Origin: an uncultured Muribaculaceae bacterium
GTDB taxonomy: Bacteria; Bacteroidota; Bacteroidia; Bacteroidales; Muribaculaceae
DNA length: 60,235 nucleotides
Direction of reading: 5' to 3'
Assembly: GCA_947629175.1 (NCBI GenBank)
Contig: CANRCT010000017.1
Coordinates: 1-60,235, forward strand
The notes beneath the pieces were generated by a model, which saw only the letters and a program-made list of their open reading frames with translations, did no database searches and had not been told where the DNA came from. Position numbers and translations under genes: made by a program. Of the stretch, positions 44,105-54,013 are shown piece by piece; the stretch's first letter is position 1, and each line of letters starts with the position of its first letter.

Positions 44105-46306
44105 ATGGAACAGACTTTATTCTGGATCGTACCAGCGGCGGCGGTGATAGCGCTGTTGCTCGCATGGTACTTCTACAGAGGAATGATGCGCAAGAGTGAG
44201 GGCACCGACACCATGCAGCGCATCGCCTCTCATGTGCGTAAGGGAGCTATGTCGTATCTCCGGCAGCAGTACAAGATCGTCGGCATCGTATTCCTCGCTC
44301 TCGTAGTCCTTTTCTCGATCATGGCCTATGGATTCCAGCTGCAGAATCCCTGGGTGCCGGTAGCCTTCCTGACCGGCGGCTTCTTCTCGGGCCTCTCGGG
44401 CTATCTGGGCATGAAAACGGCCACCAACGCCTCGGCCCGCACGGCCAATGCTGCCCGCGAGAGCCTCAACGGCGGCCTTAACGTGGCATTCCGCTCCGGC
44501 GCAGTCATGGGTCTGGTCGTAGTGGGCCTCGGTCTGCTCGACATATCGCTCTGGTATGTGCTCCTCAATGTGTTTGTCGACAACGCCAATCCGATGCAGA
44601 AGATGACCATGATCACCACCACGATGCTGACATTCGGCATGGGAGCCTCCACGCAGGCGCTTTTCGCACGTGTGGGCGGCGGCATCTATACCAAGGCTGC
44701 CGATGTCGGCGCCGATCTGGTGGGCAAGGTCGAGGCCGGTATACCCGAGGATGATCCCCGCAATCCGGCCACAATCGCCGACAATGTGGGCGACAACGTG
44801 GGTGACGTGGCCGGCATGGGCGCCGACCTCTACGAGAGCTACTGCGGCTCCATCCTCGCCACGGCCGCTCTCGGCGCAGCGGCTTTCATGCAGGCCGCGA
44901 CGCCCGATCCAGTGATGCAGGTCAAGGCTGTCATCGCGCCGATGCTTATCGCGGCCGTGGGCATCATACTGTCGATCATAGGCATATTCACCGTCCGCAC
45001 ACGTGAGGACGCCGACATGAAAGGGCTGCTCAAAGCGCTTTCGCGCGGCACCAATCTCAGCTCGGCGCTGATTGTGGCCGCGACATTCGCCATACTCTGG
45101 CTCCTCCAGATCACCAACTGGGCGCTGATAGGCTGCTCTGTGGTGGTAGGTCTGCTCGTGGGCATCATCATCGGTCAGGCTACCGAATATTATACTTCAC
45201 AGAGCTACAAGCCCACCAAGCGTCTGGCCGAGGCAGGCAAGACAGGTCCCGCCACGGTCATCATCTCGGGCGTCGGACTGGGCATGGTGTCCACCGCCGT
45301 TCCGGTGATAGCTGTTGTGGCCGGCATAATCCTCTCCTACTGGTTCGCTTCAGGCTTTGATTTCGCTAATGTGGGCATGGGTCTCTACGGCATAGGCATA
45401 GCGGCCGTAGGCATGCTCTCCACTCTCGGCATCACTCTGGCTACCGACGCATACGGCCCCATCGCCGACAATGCGGGCGGCAACGCGGAGATGAGCGGTC
45501 TCGGAGAGGGCGTGCGCAAGCGCACCGATGCCCTCGATTCTCTCGGAAACACCACAGCCGCCACCGGCAAGGGTTTCGCCATCGGTTCGGCCGCTCTGAC
45601 AGGCCTGGCGCTTCTCGCATCATACATCGAGGAGATCCGTATCGGTCTTGACCGCCTCGGAGAGACATTCATACAGATCGGCGACCGCGCCGTGGCGCTC
45701 CACGATGCCACATTCACCGATTTCATGGCCTATTTCGAGGTGAATCTCATGAGTCCGAAAGTGCTCTCGGGTATGTTTATCGGCTCCATGATGGCATTCC
45801 TTTTCTGCGGCCTGACGATGAACGCCGTGGGCCGCGCCGCTTCCCACATGGTCGACGAGGTGCGCCGCCAGTTCCGCGAGATCAAGGGCATCCTTGAGGG
45901 CAAGGCCGATCCTGACTATGCCCGCTGCGTGCAGATTTCCACCAAAGGCGCTCAGCGCGAGATGGTGTTCCCGTCGGTACTGGCCATCGTGGCTCCCATC
46001 ATCACCGGTCTGGTGTTCGGCGTGCCGGGCGTGATCGGTCTGCTCACGGGCGGTCTCTCCGCAGGCTTCGTCCTCGCCATCTTCATGGCCAACTCCGGCG
46101 GCGCCTGGGATAATGCCAAGAAATATGTGGAGGAAGGCAATTTCGGAGGCAAGGGCAGCGAGGTCCACAAGGCTACCGTCACCGGCGACACCGTAGGCGA
46201 TCCGTTCAAGGACACGTCGGGCCCGTCGCTCAACATTCTCATCAAGCTTATGTCGATGGTGGCCATCGTGATGGCCGGCCTGACCGTCAGCTGGTCGCTC
46301 TTCTGA
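44105..46306 (+). CDS. hppA: Membrane-bound proton/sodium-pumping pyrophosphatase
   Basis: 733 aa with about 16 membrane helices. It hydrolyses pyrophosphate to pump H+ and/or Na+ across the inner membrane. The substrate loop [20 protein letters not shown] and the acidic motif [17 protein letters not shown] are intact, as is [32 protein letters not shown] has Ala where potassium-independent enzymes carry Lys, which points to the potassium-dependent class. The choice between Na+ and H+ cannot be settled by eye. It is monocistronic and ends at a bidirectional terminator. Confidence 0.95.
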   Translation: MEQTLFWIVPAAAVIALLLAWYFYRGMMRKSEGTDTMQRIASHVRKGAMSYLRQQYKIVGIVFLALVVLFSIMAYGFQLQNPWVPVAFLTGGFFSGLSGYLGMKTATNASARTANAARESLNGGLNVAFRSGAVMGLVVVGLGLLDISLWYVLLNVFVDNANPMQKMTMITTTMLTFGMGASTQALFARVGGGIYTKAADVGADLVGKVEAGIPEDDPRNPATIADNVGDNVGDVAGMGADLYESYCGSILATAALGAAAFMQAATPDPVMQVKAVIAPMLIAAVGIILSIIGIFTVRTREDADMKGLLKALSRGTNLSSALIVAATFAILWLLQITNWALIGCSVVVGLLVGIIIGQATEYYTSQSYKPTKRLAEAGKTGPATVIISGVGLGMVSTAVPVIAVVAGIILSYWFASGFDFANVGMGLYGIGIAAVGMLSTLGITLATDAYGPIADNAGGNAEMSGLGEGVRKRTDALDSLGNTTAATGKGFAIGSAALTGLALLASYIEEIRIGLDRLGETFIQIGDRAVALHDATFTDFMAYFEVNLMSPKVLSGMFIGSMMAFLFCGLTMNAVGRAASHMVDEVRRQFREIKGILEGKADPDYARCVQISTKGAQREMVFPSVLAIVAPIITGLVFGVPGVIGLLTGGLSAGFVLAIFMANSGGAWDNAKKYVEEGNFGGKGSEVHKATVTGDTVGDPFKDTSGPSLNILIKLMSMVAIVMAGLTVSWSLF

Positions 46307-46328
46307 TCGCCCGTTACGATATATCCTT

Positions 46329-46373
46329 AAAAAGGCAGCCGCGATTCTTCAGCGAACCGCGGCTGCCTGCATT
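46329..46373. terminator. Bidirectional terminator between hppA and the EnvC-like gene
   Basis: GGCAGCCGCG (46334-46343) pairs perfectly with CGCGGCTGCC (46358-46367). TTTT follows on the plus strand after GCA, and an A-run (46329-46333) gives T on the minus strand. The two genes converge here. Confidence 0.85.
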
Positions 46374-46388
46374 TTATACCGGCGCAGA

Positions 46389-47732
46389 TTATTTCACCCA
46401 GAGAAGGGGATTGAGCTTGGTGCGCTCCTTGCGCAGCTCGAAGTGGAGTATCGAGCGGTCATCCTCGTCGGGATCAGGATAGATCGTGCCGAGCGACTGG
46501 CCTGCCTGGATCTCCTGTCCCTTGGCTACATCAATCTGCGAGAGGTTGGCGTAGATGGTCAGATAGTTGCCGTGGCGCACCATTATGATGGTGCCGTAGC
46601 CGGGCTGCTTGAAGATCTCCGACACGCGTCCCTTGAATACGGCGCGGGCCTTGCCGCCGCCGACGGCCTCGATGTCGATGCCCGAATTGTCGGTCTCCAC
46701 ATGTTCGAGCTCGGGATGTTTCTGGCGTCCGAAGCCGCGCACTATCCGGTAGCGTCCGGCCACCGGGAAGAGCAGACGCCCCTTGTTGCTCTCGAAGCTG
46801 CCGGTGAGCGCCCGGTCGGCCGCTGCTACGCTTGTCGGGGCTTCTGGCCGGCTTTTCGATGGTTTGGGAGCATTGGCAGCCGTGGCGGTCTCTGTCGAGG
46901 TTTTCGCCGGTTTGTTCTGCCCGGCTTTACGGCGCGCCTCCCGTTCGCGGCGTTCGGCCTCGCGCTGTTCCTGCTCGCGTCGCCGCTGTTCCTCGGCTAT
47001 GAGTCTGTCGAGCTCGCGGTCGAGTGCGCGCGCCTTGCGTTCCTTCTCTTTAAGCAGCGCCTTTAGCGACGATCCTTCGCTGCGCAGCTTCCCCACAAGC
47101 TGGTCGGTCTCCTTGCGCTGGGCCTCAAGCTGTCGCTGCGAGATCGACATTCGGGCTACGGCAACACTCCGCTCGCGGCGAAGCGTGTCGAGCCCCTGAC
47201 GGCGCAGTTCAAGGGAATCGGACGTGCGCATGATGCGTTCGGTCTGATTGTGGCGCCACTGGCCGAAGCGGCGCAGATAGCGCACTCTCTGCCACGCGTT
47301 GCTGAATGTTTCCGAGGAGAAGATGAAGGCGAGGGTGTTCATGGCGCCGTTGCTCCCCTGTGTGCTCCTGAGAGCCTTGGCGTAAGTCTGGCGCATGGTT
47401 TCCACGCGGGCCTGAAGGGCGGTGATGGAGTCGGCAGTGGCGGCGATGCGGCCGTCGAGAGAGTCTACTCCCTGCTGCATGCGGCTGATCTCCCGGGTGG
47501 TGCTGGCTATTTCGCCCGAGAGGGTGTTGAGCCGCGCGAGCTGTCGGCTTGTCTCGCGGGTGTTTGCCGTGATCTTTTTGGATGTCTCGGCTATCTCGCG
47601 CTTGGTGTCGCGCAGTTCGGTGCGCACGCTGTTGATGTCGCGCTGCTGCCGCCGTTTTTTCTGGGCGGCGGGAGTGTCGGGTATTGCCGCTATGATTGTG
47701 GCGGCTACAAGAAATGTGATGATTCGTCTCAT
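46389..47732 (-). CDS. EnvC-like murein hydrolase activator (degenerate M23 domain)
   Basis: 447 aa periplasmic protein. Signal peptide about residues 1-22. A long coiled coil (about 25-280), with a Glu/Arg-rich end (RRREQEQREAERRERE), precedes a C-terminal LytM/M23 domain. The zinc motif is broken: NSGIDIEA has Asn where the metal His should be, and ILHFE replaces HLHFE, leaving only one His. Like E. coli EnvC, it should therefore activate amidases for cell separation rather than cut peptidoglycan itself. Last gene of the operon dut-TPR-DUF4292-EnvC, linked by 4-bp ATGA overlaps. Confidence 0.85.
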   Translation of the reverse strand: MRRIITFLVAATIIAAIPDTPAAQKKRRQQRDINSVRTELRDTKREIAETSKKITANTRETSRQLARLNTLSGEIASTTREISRMQQGVDSLDGRIAATADSITALQARVETMRQTYAKALRSTQGSNGAMNTLAFIFSSETFSNAWQRVRYLRRFGQWRHNQTERIMRTSDSLELRRQGLDTLRRERSVAVARMSISQRQLEAQRKETDQLVGKLRSEGSSLKALLKEKERKARALDRELDRLIAEEQRRREQEQREAERREREARRKAGQNKPAKTSTETATAANAPKPSKSRPEAPTSVAAADRALTGSFESNKGRLLFPVAGRYRIVRGFGRQKHPELEHVETDNSGIDIEAVGGGKARAVFKGRVSEIFKQPGYGTIIMVRHGNYLTIYANLSQIDVAKGQEIQAGQSLGTIYPDPDEDDRSILHFELRKERTKLNPLLWVK

Positions 47733-48376
47733 TCGAGCGTAAGCAGTTTCGTCAGGTCTACTTCGGTATATCCTGCGGGAATGGTCAGCGGGCTGACGGT
47801 GGCGTTCTCATTCCATCGCGCACGGCCCAGATCCCATTCGATAGTGCCGCTGATGCTTTTGCCTTTGATCTTCGCTTTCCATGCGATTCCGGTGGCCATT
47901 TCTCCAAAAGGAGTGGACGCCGTGCCTGTATAATCAACCGACAGGGCTTCGCTCCCCCCTCTGACGGTGGCTTTTGCCGTTTCCGGATGATCGTCGATGC
48001 CGAGCAGCAGATCCTGCAGCGATGTCATGTCGAGCCCGGCGCGGCTGAGGAAGTCGGCAGGATCGACGCTGATATATTTTTTATGAAACTTGTCGATGAC
48101 GGTGGCGGAGTCGGCGGTGAGTCGCGCCCGGGCCACTTCCATGCCTATCATGCGGAATGACAGGTTGACCGACCGGCCGCGCTCGAATGTAGCCGTCCCG
48201 CTTACCGATGTCTTCTGCGGCTCGGCGATGCGTATCTTCACCGGCAGGCTCAGTGCGCTCCAGCTTTCAGTGGAGGGCACGACGGCGGCTTTATGGCTGC
48301 GGCAACCTTCAAGACATGTGACGGCCAGAAAGGCCATTATCGCGGCGGCTATTGTCAGCAGACTGGTTCTCTTCAT
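47729..48376 (-). CDS. DUF4292 lipoprotein
   Basis: 215 aa. Signal with lipobox CLEGC, which puts the lipidated Cys at residue 25. The body shows a LolB/LolA-like half-barrel pattern (SVSGTATFERGRSVNLSFR, KIKGKSISGTIEWD), as expected of DUF4292 (PF14125). This may be a lipid- or lipoprotein-handling outer-membrane protein; function is not proven. It overlaps both neighbours by 4 bp, so expression is tightly coupled to the TPR and EnvC-like genes. Confidence 0.8.
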   Translation of the reverse strand: MKRTSLLTIAAAIMAFLAVTCLEGCRSHKAAVVPSTESWSALSLPVKIRIAEPQKTSVSGTATFERGRSVNLSFRMIGMEVARARLTADSATVIDKFHKKYISVDPADFLSRAGLDMTSLQDLLLGIDDHPETAKATVRGGSEALSVDYTGTASTPFGEMATGIAWKAKIKGKSISGTIEWDLGRARWNENATVSPLTIPAGYTEVDLTKLLTLE

Positions 48377-50133
48377 TCGGTATAAATGTTTTTGAGACGT
48401 ATTTTTTTTGCCAGTGTGTCATTGTCGGGATCGAGCTGGAGGGCTTTCTTCCAGAATTCGACCGCTTCCTGAGGTTTGCGGTCCATGAAGTAGATGTCGC
48501 CGGCATGCTCGTAAAGCTCGGCCGAGGGCTCGTCGGTGTGAGAGAGGGCATTGTCGATCGCCTCACGCGCCTTTTCATAATCTTTTTTCATGAACAGCAC
48601 CCAGGCGTAAGTGTCGAGCGACGTGGATTCTTCCGGACGCGCCGCCACCACCTTCAATATCAGCGCCAGGGCGTATTCCAGATCGCGGTTCTCGCATGCC
48701 AGATAGTAGGCGCAGTTGTTGAGCGCGGTCATGTTTTCTGGATTGAGGCGCAACGCTTCGGAATAGTCTGTGAAAGCGCTGTCGGGCTCTCCGGCCGCAT
48801 AGCGGGCGTCGCCCCGGGCGGTGGCTATGTCGCTGAGGGTCTCCTTGTCGTCGGGAGGCACCGACATGGCGGCCACTCCGAGCATTACGAGCGCCGAGTC
48901 ATACTGCTCAAGCTGCGTCAGTCCGGCGGCTTCGAGTATGGGCAGATTGGGGTTGGAGGGGAAGAAATGGCGCCCGCGTTCGGCTGCGGCCACAGCGTCC
49001 TCCATCCGCCCTGTCTGCATATACAGGCTTGTCAGGGCGAGCCACTGGCGCTCGTCGTTGGGATTTATGTCGAGGGAGTAGGACGACTGTTCGGCCGCTC
49101 CCTCGTAGTCGTTGATGGCCACGAGATAGTCGCGGTAGAGATTGCGCACGTCGGCCTCATGGGGGTGAAGCTCCACCAGGCGGCGATACATCTTGTCGAT
49201 CCTCGGCTGCTGCACGGAGTCCTGATACAGCGATGCCGTATAGTCGCGGATGATCTGCAGTTTCGGCGCCACGTCGAGGCTCTCCTGCTCAAGGGCGCGG
49301 AATATGTCGGCATCGTAGGCCGCGCTGTCGCCGACAGCGTTGAAGTAATTCGCACGTGAGTAATATGCCACTCCGCTGCCCGGATCAAGCTCTACGGCGC
49401 GGTTGAAGTAGACGAGCGCCGAATCGGTGTCGCCGAGATCCATCTCCACGTTGCCGGCGAAGATATTGTAGTCCACTACTCCGGGTGCGGCATCAACAAG
49501 GCGCCGGGCGTCGGCGAGCATGGCAGCGGTGTCCTCCTGCTGGTAGTGGAGCTGCACCATCATCTGCGCGAGCCTGACGCTCGGCCCCTCCGAAGCCCAC
49601 AGCGAGTCGTAGAGCTGGCCTGCTCTGGCAAGCGAGCTGTCGGAACCCTCCGCCACCATGGCCTCGGCCAGACGCAGCGTCAGCTCCGGGCGATGGGGCT
49701 GACCAGCGTGCAGCCTGCCCCATACATCAATCGCGCGGTCGTTACGTCCGATCTGCGACGACACAGCCGCGAAGAGCACGCATCCGTAGAAGTCGTCGGG
49801 GTTGGACTCCACGTAATCCTCCATGAGCGCGTATCCGCGGGCCATTTCGGCGCTGTCGCCCCGGGCGAGACGCATGCGCATGTAGCCCAGCTCCATCCCG
49901 ACGTATTTGTCGGTCGAGTCGAGCTCATGGGCGCGTTTGAGCAGCTCGTAGTAGGCGTCGGGGTTGCCGATCTGATTCTGGCGCTGTCCTTCGAGAAATA
50001 TATAGTCGGCTTTGCGGCTGTCGGCCATGCCGGTCCGCTCATGGCGCTGGCGGGCTCCTATGGCCGCAATGCCGGCCACAATGGCTGTCAGCACTGCGGC
50101 GATGCGGAGGGTTCGGGTAGCGCGGTTCATCAT
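48373..50133 (-). CDS. TPR protein, membrane-anchored or exported
   Basis: 586 aa. A hydrophobic N-terminal segment ([18 protein letters not shown]) is an uncleaved anchor or signal peptide. Numerous tetratricopeptide repeats follow, for example [40 protein letters not shown] and [20 protein letters not shown]. In Bacteroidetes this TPR gene is regularly found between dut and DUF4292, suggesting an envelope assembly role; that is inference from order. Confidence 0.85.
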   Translation of the reverse strand: MMNRATRTLRIAAVLTAIVAGIAAIGARQRHERTGMADSRKADYIFLEGQRQNQIGNPDAYYELLKRAHELDSTDKYVGMELGYMRMRLARGDSAEMARGYALMEDYVESNPDDFYGCVLFAAVSSQIGRNDRAIDVWGRLHAGQPHRPELTLRLAEAMVAEGSDSSLARAGQLYDSLWASEGPSVRLAQMMVQLHYQQEDTAAMLADARRLVDAAPGVVDYNIFAGNVEMDLGDTDSALVYFNRAVELDPGSGVAYYSRANYFNAVGDSAAYDADIFRALEQESLDVAPKLQIIRDYTASLYQDSVQQPRIDKMYRRLVELHPHEADVRNLYRDYLVAINDYEGAAEQSSYSLDINPNDERQWLALTSLYMQTGRMEDAVAAAERGRHFFPSNPNLPILEAAGLTQLEQYDSALVMLGVAAMSVPPDDKETLSDIATARGDARYAAGEPDSAFTDYSEALRLNPENMTALNNCAYYLACENRDLEYALALILKVVAARPEESTSLDTYAWVLFMKKDYEKAREAIDNALSHTDEPSAELYEHAGDIYFMDRKPQEAVEFWKKALQLDPDNDTLAKKIRLKNIYTE

Positions 50134-50573
50134 TCGAGTCCGGTATGGCCGAATCCTCCGGTGCCACGCTGTGTGGCCTCAAGCTGTTCGGCGGGTTCCC
50201 AGTCGACCTGCGAATATCGTGTGATCACCATCTGGCATATGCGTTCGCCGTCGTTGATGGTGAACGGCTGGTCGGAAAGATTGATCAGTATGGCGCCGAT
50301 CTCGCCGCGGTAGTCGGCGTCGACAGTGCCGGGCGTGTTGACGAGCGTGATGCCGCTTTTTAGAGCCAGCCCGCTGCGGGGGCGCATCTGGCATTCGTAT
50401 CCCTCGGGCAGGGCTATGCGCAGTCCGGTCGGTATGAGCGCGCGCTGAAGGGGCCGGAGCGTCACAGGCTCTTTGAGGCAAGCATGCACGTCCATGCCTG
50501 CGGCCTGGGGCGTCTCGTAGGCGGGCAGCTCGTGGCCCGAACGGTTGACAATCTTTACAGTCACTCTGTCCAT
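50130..50573 (-). CDS. dut: Deoxyuridine triphosphatase
   Basis: 147 aa trimeric dUTPase keeping uracil out of DNA. All five motifs are seen: [44 protein letters not shown] and GTGGFGHTG. Start [10 protein letters not shown] is normal. First gene of the operon with the TPR protein (ATGA overlap). Confidence 0.95.
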   Translation of the reverse strand: MDRVTVKIVNRSGHELPAYETPQAAGMDVHACLKEPVTLRPLQRALIPTGLRIALPEGYECQMRPRSGLALKSGITLVNTPGTVDADYRGEIGAILINLSDQPFTINDGERICQMVITRYSQVDWEPAEQLEATQRGTGGFGHTGLE

Positions 50574-50621
50574 ATTTCTCTATGTATCGTTGTCGGATAT
50601 TGTTCTTATCTATTCAAACAG

Positions 50622-50629
50622 CAAAATTA
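50622..50629 (-). promoter_or_regulatory. -7 element upstream of dut
   Basis: TAATTTTG on the minus strand, 48 nt before the dut ATG, matches TAnnTTTG. A -33 box at standard spacing is not evident. Confidence 0.4.
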
Positions 50630-50781
50630 CCCAAAAATATCTCATCATCCTTATTTTTGCGCCAAAAAACCGGTCATGGACGACGACAACAGGCGGTATT
50701 TGTTTCTGATCATGGGTGAAGTGACGGCACAATGGAAACAGAATTCCCTCATGCAAATCCACTGACCGGCGCGCTATGTGA

Positions 50782-50808
50782 CAAAAGCCCCCCGCAAGCC
50801 GAGGGGCT
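50782..50808 (-). terminator. Terminator of the fimbria-like operon
   Basis: Minus strand AGCCCC (50803-50808) pairs with GGGGCT (50786-50791), then TTTTG. It lies 49 bp downstream of the last gene of the operon. Confidence 0.65.
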
Positions 50809-50856
50809 GCGGAGGGCAGTGTGAGTCGTCGCGTCAGTGCGAGAAGCGCCGGGGGT

Positions 50857-52983
50857 TTACTCCGACTTTGCCTTGATCTCCCACTGGATCAGCGTATTCT
50901 CGTCGTCAGTCACTTTAACGTAATCATCCGGCTGGTAAACGGTTTTCGTTTCAAAGTTGCAGGCTTTGCCTGAGAATCTTCCGCTCTTGATCACGATAAA
51001 GCCTACCGGAAGATTGACGTCGTTGTCGTCGCTTACGATGCAGCTTGTGCCTTCACACATGTTATCGCGTTTGTTGGGGCTGTAGAACTCTCCTCCATCT
51101 ATGATAAATGTACCGTTATTAGTGGCGTAGACGGGATAGAAAGCATCAGTTTTGCCGGGGTTATTCTCCGTATAGTACTTTCCGCCTTTAAGGGTGAATT
51201 CACCCTCTTCGCCTGAGATACCACCCTGCACTCCCTTCACCTCGCAATCGGTGAATACTCCCGACTTACCGAACACACGTATGCAGTAAGCCCAGTGCTG
51301 TCCATTATAAATATTGGAGGATGTGCTCTCGAATCTGGAATTTGTTGCTGTTACGGTAGATTGGTTGGCTCCTTCTCTGCCCATGCCGCAAAGTGCGTAC
51401 ATGCCTGACTTGATGGTCGTGTTCTCAATGGTGATGTCGCAGGCTCCCCAGTATGAAACGGCAGAAGAGTTATAGGTTTCTCCATGCCAGTGGTGATTGA
51501 GGTCGTTGACAAGAGTGACGTCGCGCAGGGTCAAATTGGCATCCTTGACATGAATGAGCGATTTGGAGACTCTCTCGGTAGAGGCGCGTGAGGATCTGGC
51601 TGCGAGGGCGCTTTCTGCATCGGCGTTGGTTACTGTGCCGCCCTCTATGGTCAGGTCGTGACGCTCGGTATAGAAGAATTGATCGCCGGGGAGTACTATC
51701 TTCGAGCCCTCGGTCATGATGATGGTCTTGTCGGTGGTCAGGGTGAGGTCTTCGGCGGTGGCGTTGGTCAGGTCGATGGTGCCGTCGATGCATATCTCCT
51801 TGCGCTCGTCGTTCTTGAACAGAGGGAGGAAGTGGTCGGCGTCGCCCGCTATCTCGAGGTCTCTGTCGTTGCCCTGCCACTTGTAGTCGATAACGATGTC
51901 AAACTGGTCGGAGGTCTCGAGCACGCGGCCGAGTATGTTGGTGCGGTAGTTGCGGCGCACCGGCAGGGAAGTGGCTATGATGGTGTTTTTCTTAGCACCG
52001 TCCTCGCTGGTGAATTCAAACTCGGCGTCGACTGTCATGTCTTGTCGGCGTCCGGCCAGTATGTAGGTCATCGATACCCAGCGATACTGTGTGCGCACCA
52101 GCTGCGTCGCGATATCGGTGTGGGGCACGGTGAGCCATTTCATCTCTTCCTTACTCTCGTCGGGCTGCAGGAAGGCAGCCGACTCGAATGTGATGGGGCC
52201 CTCCGTGCGTGAGTTGAGATCGGTGAAGCCGGTGAGTATGTCGAGCTTGTTGGGCAGACCCTTGATGGTGACTTTCGACTTGGAGTAAATGGCTTTGCCG
52301 CCGTTGGCCTCGACCATGCTCTGCCACTTCTCCTTGTCGGCGCCAACGTTGATCTGGGCCACGGCGCGGGTGAGCGTCACGGTCTTGGCCTGGGCGTTGG
52401 TGTTGCCGGAGGAATGATCCACGTTGATGTGGCCCGAGAAGGCGTTCATGAAGAGCAGGTTGTTGCTCGCGACTTTGGAGTAGTCCACCTCCACGGCGCG
52501 CAGGTCAATGTCTTTGCCGTTGTCGAAGTCCTTTTTCCATATGCCGGCGGTCTCGGCCTCGGGGTTGATGGCGAAGAATGCCACCACGTAGCTGGCGCCG
52601 GTAGGGAGGGAGAGGTTGATGGATGCCTGTCCGTTCACGAGGTTTACCACCTTGTTGCGCTCGAACACTGGCACTTTGTCGGTGCCGCTCGACACGTCGC
52701 CCTCGATAATGGCGTCGCCGTCGGTGTTGACATCGGAGAGGTCGCGGTAGTAGGCGTTGTAGTAGAGGCGTGTCACGCCGGCATCGCCCACGGCACCTAC
52801 GGTCACGTTGGTGGAGCCTTCGCCATCGGCGCGCGAGGTTGGGTTAAGGGTCTCTAAGCCCACGTTGATGGAGTAGCTGACGGTGGCTGCGTCGGTGTCC
52901 TGCACGAGTTCGTCGTGCTGGGAGCATCCGGCGAGCATGGCTGCCGCCGCGAGGGCCGCAAGGCCCGGATGTAGTTTTCGCAT
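50857..52983 (-). CDS. Large fimbrillin-like surface lipoprotein with beta-helix C-terminus
   Basis: 708 aa. Lipobox MLAGC with Cys20, then an N-terminal fimbrial domain (about 25-375). It ends with the DUF6562-like motif SLPVRRNYRTNILGRVL. From about 390 on, repeated short strands (IDLTNATAEDLTLTTDKTI, LIHVKDANLTLRDVTLVND, CDITIENTTIKSGMYAL) suggest a parallel beta helix, as in pectate-lyase-like or adhesin tips. This combination of fimbrial anchor and long helix would suit a tip or accessory adhesin. Third gene of the operon behind the poly-C switch, 79 bp after the preceding lipoprotein. Confidence 0.75.
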   Translation of the reverse strand: MRKLHPGLAALAAAAMLAGCSQHDELVQDTDAATVSYSINVGLETLNPTSRADGEGSTNVTVGAVGDAGVTRLYYNAYYRDLSDVNTDGDAIIEGDVSSGTDKVPVFERNKVVNLVNGQASINLSLPTGASYVVAFFAINPEAETAGIWKKDFDNGKDIDLRAVEVDYSKVASNNLLFMNAFSGHINVDHSSGNTNAQAKTVTLTRAVAQINVGADKEKWQSMVEANGGKAIYSKSKVTIKGLPNKLDILTGFTDLNSRTEGPITFESAAFLQPDESKEEMKWLTVPHTDIATQLVRTQYRWVSMTYILAGRRQDMTVDAEFEFTSEDGAKKNTIIATSLPVRRNYRTNILGRVLETSDQFDIVIDYKWQGNDRDLEIAGDADHFLPLFKNDERKEICIDGTIDLTNATAEDLTLTTDKTIIMTEGSKIVLPGDQFFYTERHDLTIEGGTVTNADAESALAARSSRASTERVSKSLIHVKDANLTLRDVTLVNDLNHHWHGETYNSSAVSYWGACDITIENTTIKSGMYALCGMGREGANQSTVTATNSRFESTSSNIYNGQHWAYCIRVFGKSGVFTDCEVKGVQGGISGEEGEFTLKGGKYYTENNPGKTDAFYPVYATNNGTFIIDGGEFYSPNKRDNMCEGTSCIVSDDNDVNLPVGFIVIKSGRFSGKACNFETKTVYQPDDYVKVTDDENTLIQWEIKAKSE

Positions 52984-53062
52984 AAGCTAATTTTTATTTG
53001 GTTGATTGGTTTTATGTGAAATATGGATAGAGGAGGCGTGTGCGGGTTATTGCGTATCAGTA

Positions 53063-54013
53063 TCAGATGATTATGTTGATGTCGCCGCTGAAGTCGACGT
53101 CGATGTCGATGCCGCCCTGGTCGCGCACGGTGAGAAATGCGCCTCTCACAAGGGTGTTGACTCCGGGTGCTATGGGCACATTGACCACGGGCGATATGGC
53201 ACGCCTCACTCCGGAGGGGGTTATGAGGTAGGCCTGCACCGACACGGCGCTCTCGCCGCCAGAGGTGAACACGTGGTCGAAGCCGAGCGAGGCCTCCGTC
53301 TCGGAAATGCGCCGGAGCGAGCCGGCGTAGGTGATGGAGGTGACGGAGTTGTAGTTTAGGCCGAGAAAGGCGTTGTAGGCGGTGGTGAGATAGCCGGTGT
53401 AGACAAACTCCACGCGATAGCCTTCGAGGCCGGCGTCGGCGCTCTCGTCGCGCAGGAATTCGGCGAGGTCGGTGGCCACGAACTCATATCGAGCCACGGG
53501 CCGGACAAGCTGAAGCGTCAGCGATCGGTCGGCGGGATGCATGGCGATGCCGCCGCACATGGCGTCGCGGCTGTCGTCGCAGGCGGGATAGGGCGAGGTG
53601 GTCAGCTTCACCTCGTTGAGGCGAGAGGCGTCGTAGTGGAGCGGTCGGCCGTCGGATCCGATGCCGTCGGCCCATACCCAGAGCTCCACTTCGCCGGAGG
53701 GTCGATCGAGGGTTATGGTGAAATCGTCGAGCGTGGCCGGCCGCGTAATCACTTGCTCGGTGAGGGGGGCGGCGTTGAAGTGCTGGGCCATGCCAGGAGG
53801 GTAGGTGCGCACCACATAGCGCATCATTGTCGCGGAGGCGCGGGTCGCGGTTTCCACCTCGTGGGTGCGTGTTGTCCAGTCGGCGGGATGGGCTATGCAC
53901 ACCTCCAGAGTGTTCTCGAGGCCCGGGTTGGTGTCGGGCGGCAGCTCGTGGACGCAGGCCGATGCGATGACAGCTATGGCCGTCAGAAACAGGGGAGTGA
54001 GCCGTCGGGTCAT
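53063..54013 (-). CDS. Fimbrillin-like lipoprotein (DUF6562/DUF5119 type)
   Basis: 316 aa. Lipobox IASAC with Cys20. The beta-rich body begins LEVCIAHPADWTTRTHEVE, carries LDRPSGEVELWVWADG and LVRPVARYEFVATDLAEF, and ends in the strand pattern VNVPIAPGVNTLVRGAFL and IDIDVDFSGDINIII. These fit fimbrial subunit or anchor lipoproteins that follow DUF3575 genes in Bacteroidales. Its ATG overlaps the DUF3575 stop by 4 bp (ATGA), so translation is coupled to the gene that contains the poly-C tract. The exact Pfam family is uncertain. Confidence 0.72.
   Translation of the reverse strand: MTRRLTPLFLTAIAVIASACVHELPPDTNPGLENTLEVCIAHPADWTTRTHEVETATRASATMMRYVVRTYPPGMAQHFNAAPLTEQVITRPATLDDFTITLDRPSGEVELWVWADGIGSDGRPLHYDASRLNEVKLTTSPYPACDDSRDAMCGGIAMHPADRSLTLQLVRPVARYEFVATDLAEFLRDESADAGLEGYRVEFVYTGYLTTAYNAFLGLNYNSVTSITYAGSLRRISETEASLGFDHVFTSGGESAVSVQAYLITPSGVRRAISPVVNVPIAPGVNTLVRGAFLTVRDQGGIDIDVDFSGDINIII

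Noticed and set aside
50484-50765. 93-codon plus-strand frame starting inside dut
   Set aside because: Its first part is antisense to dut and covers the dut promoter; only the last 29 codons have an upstream signal of their own.
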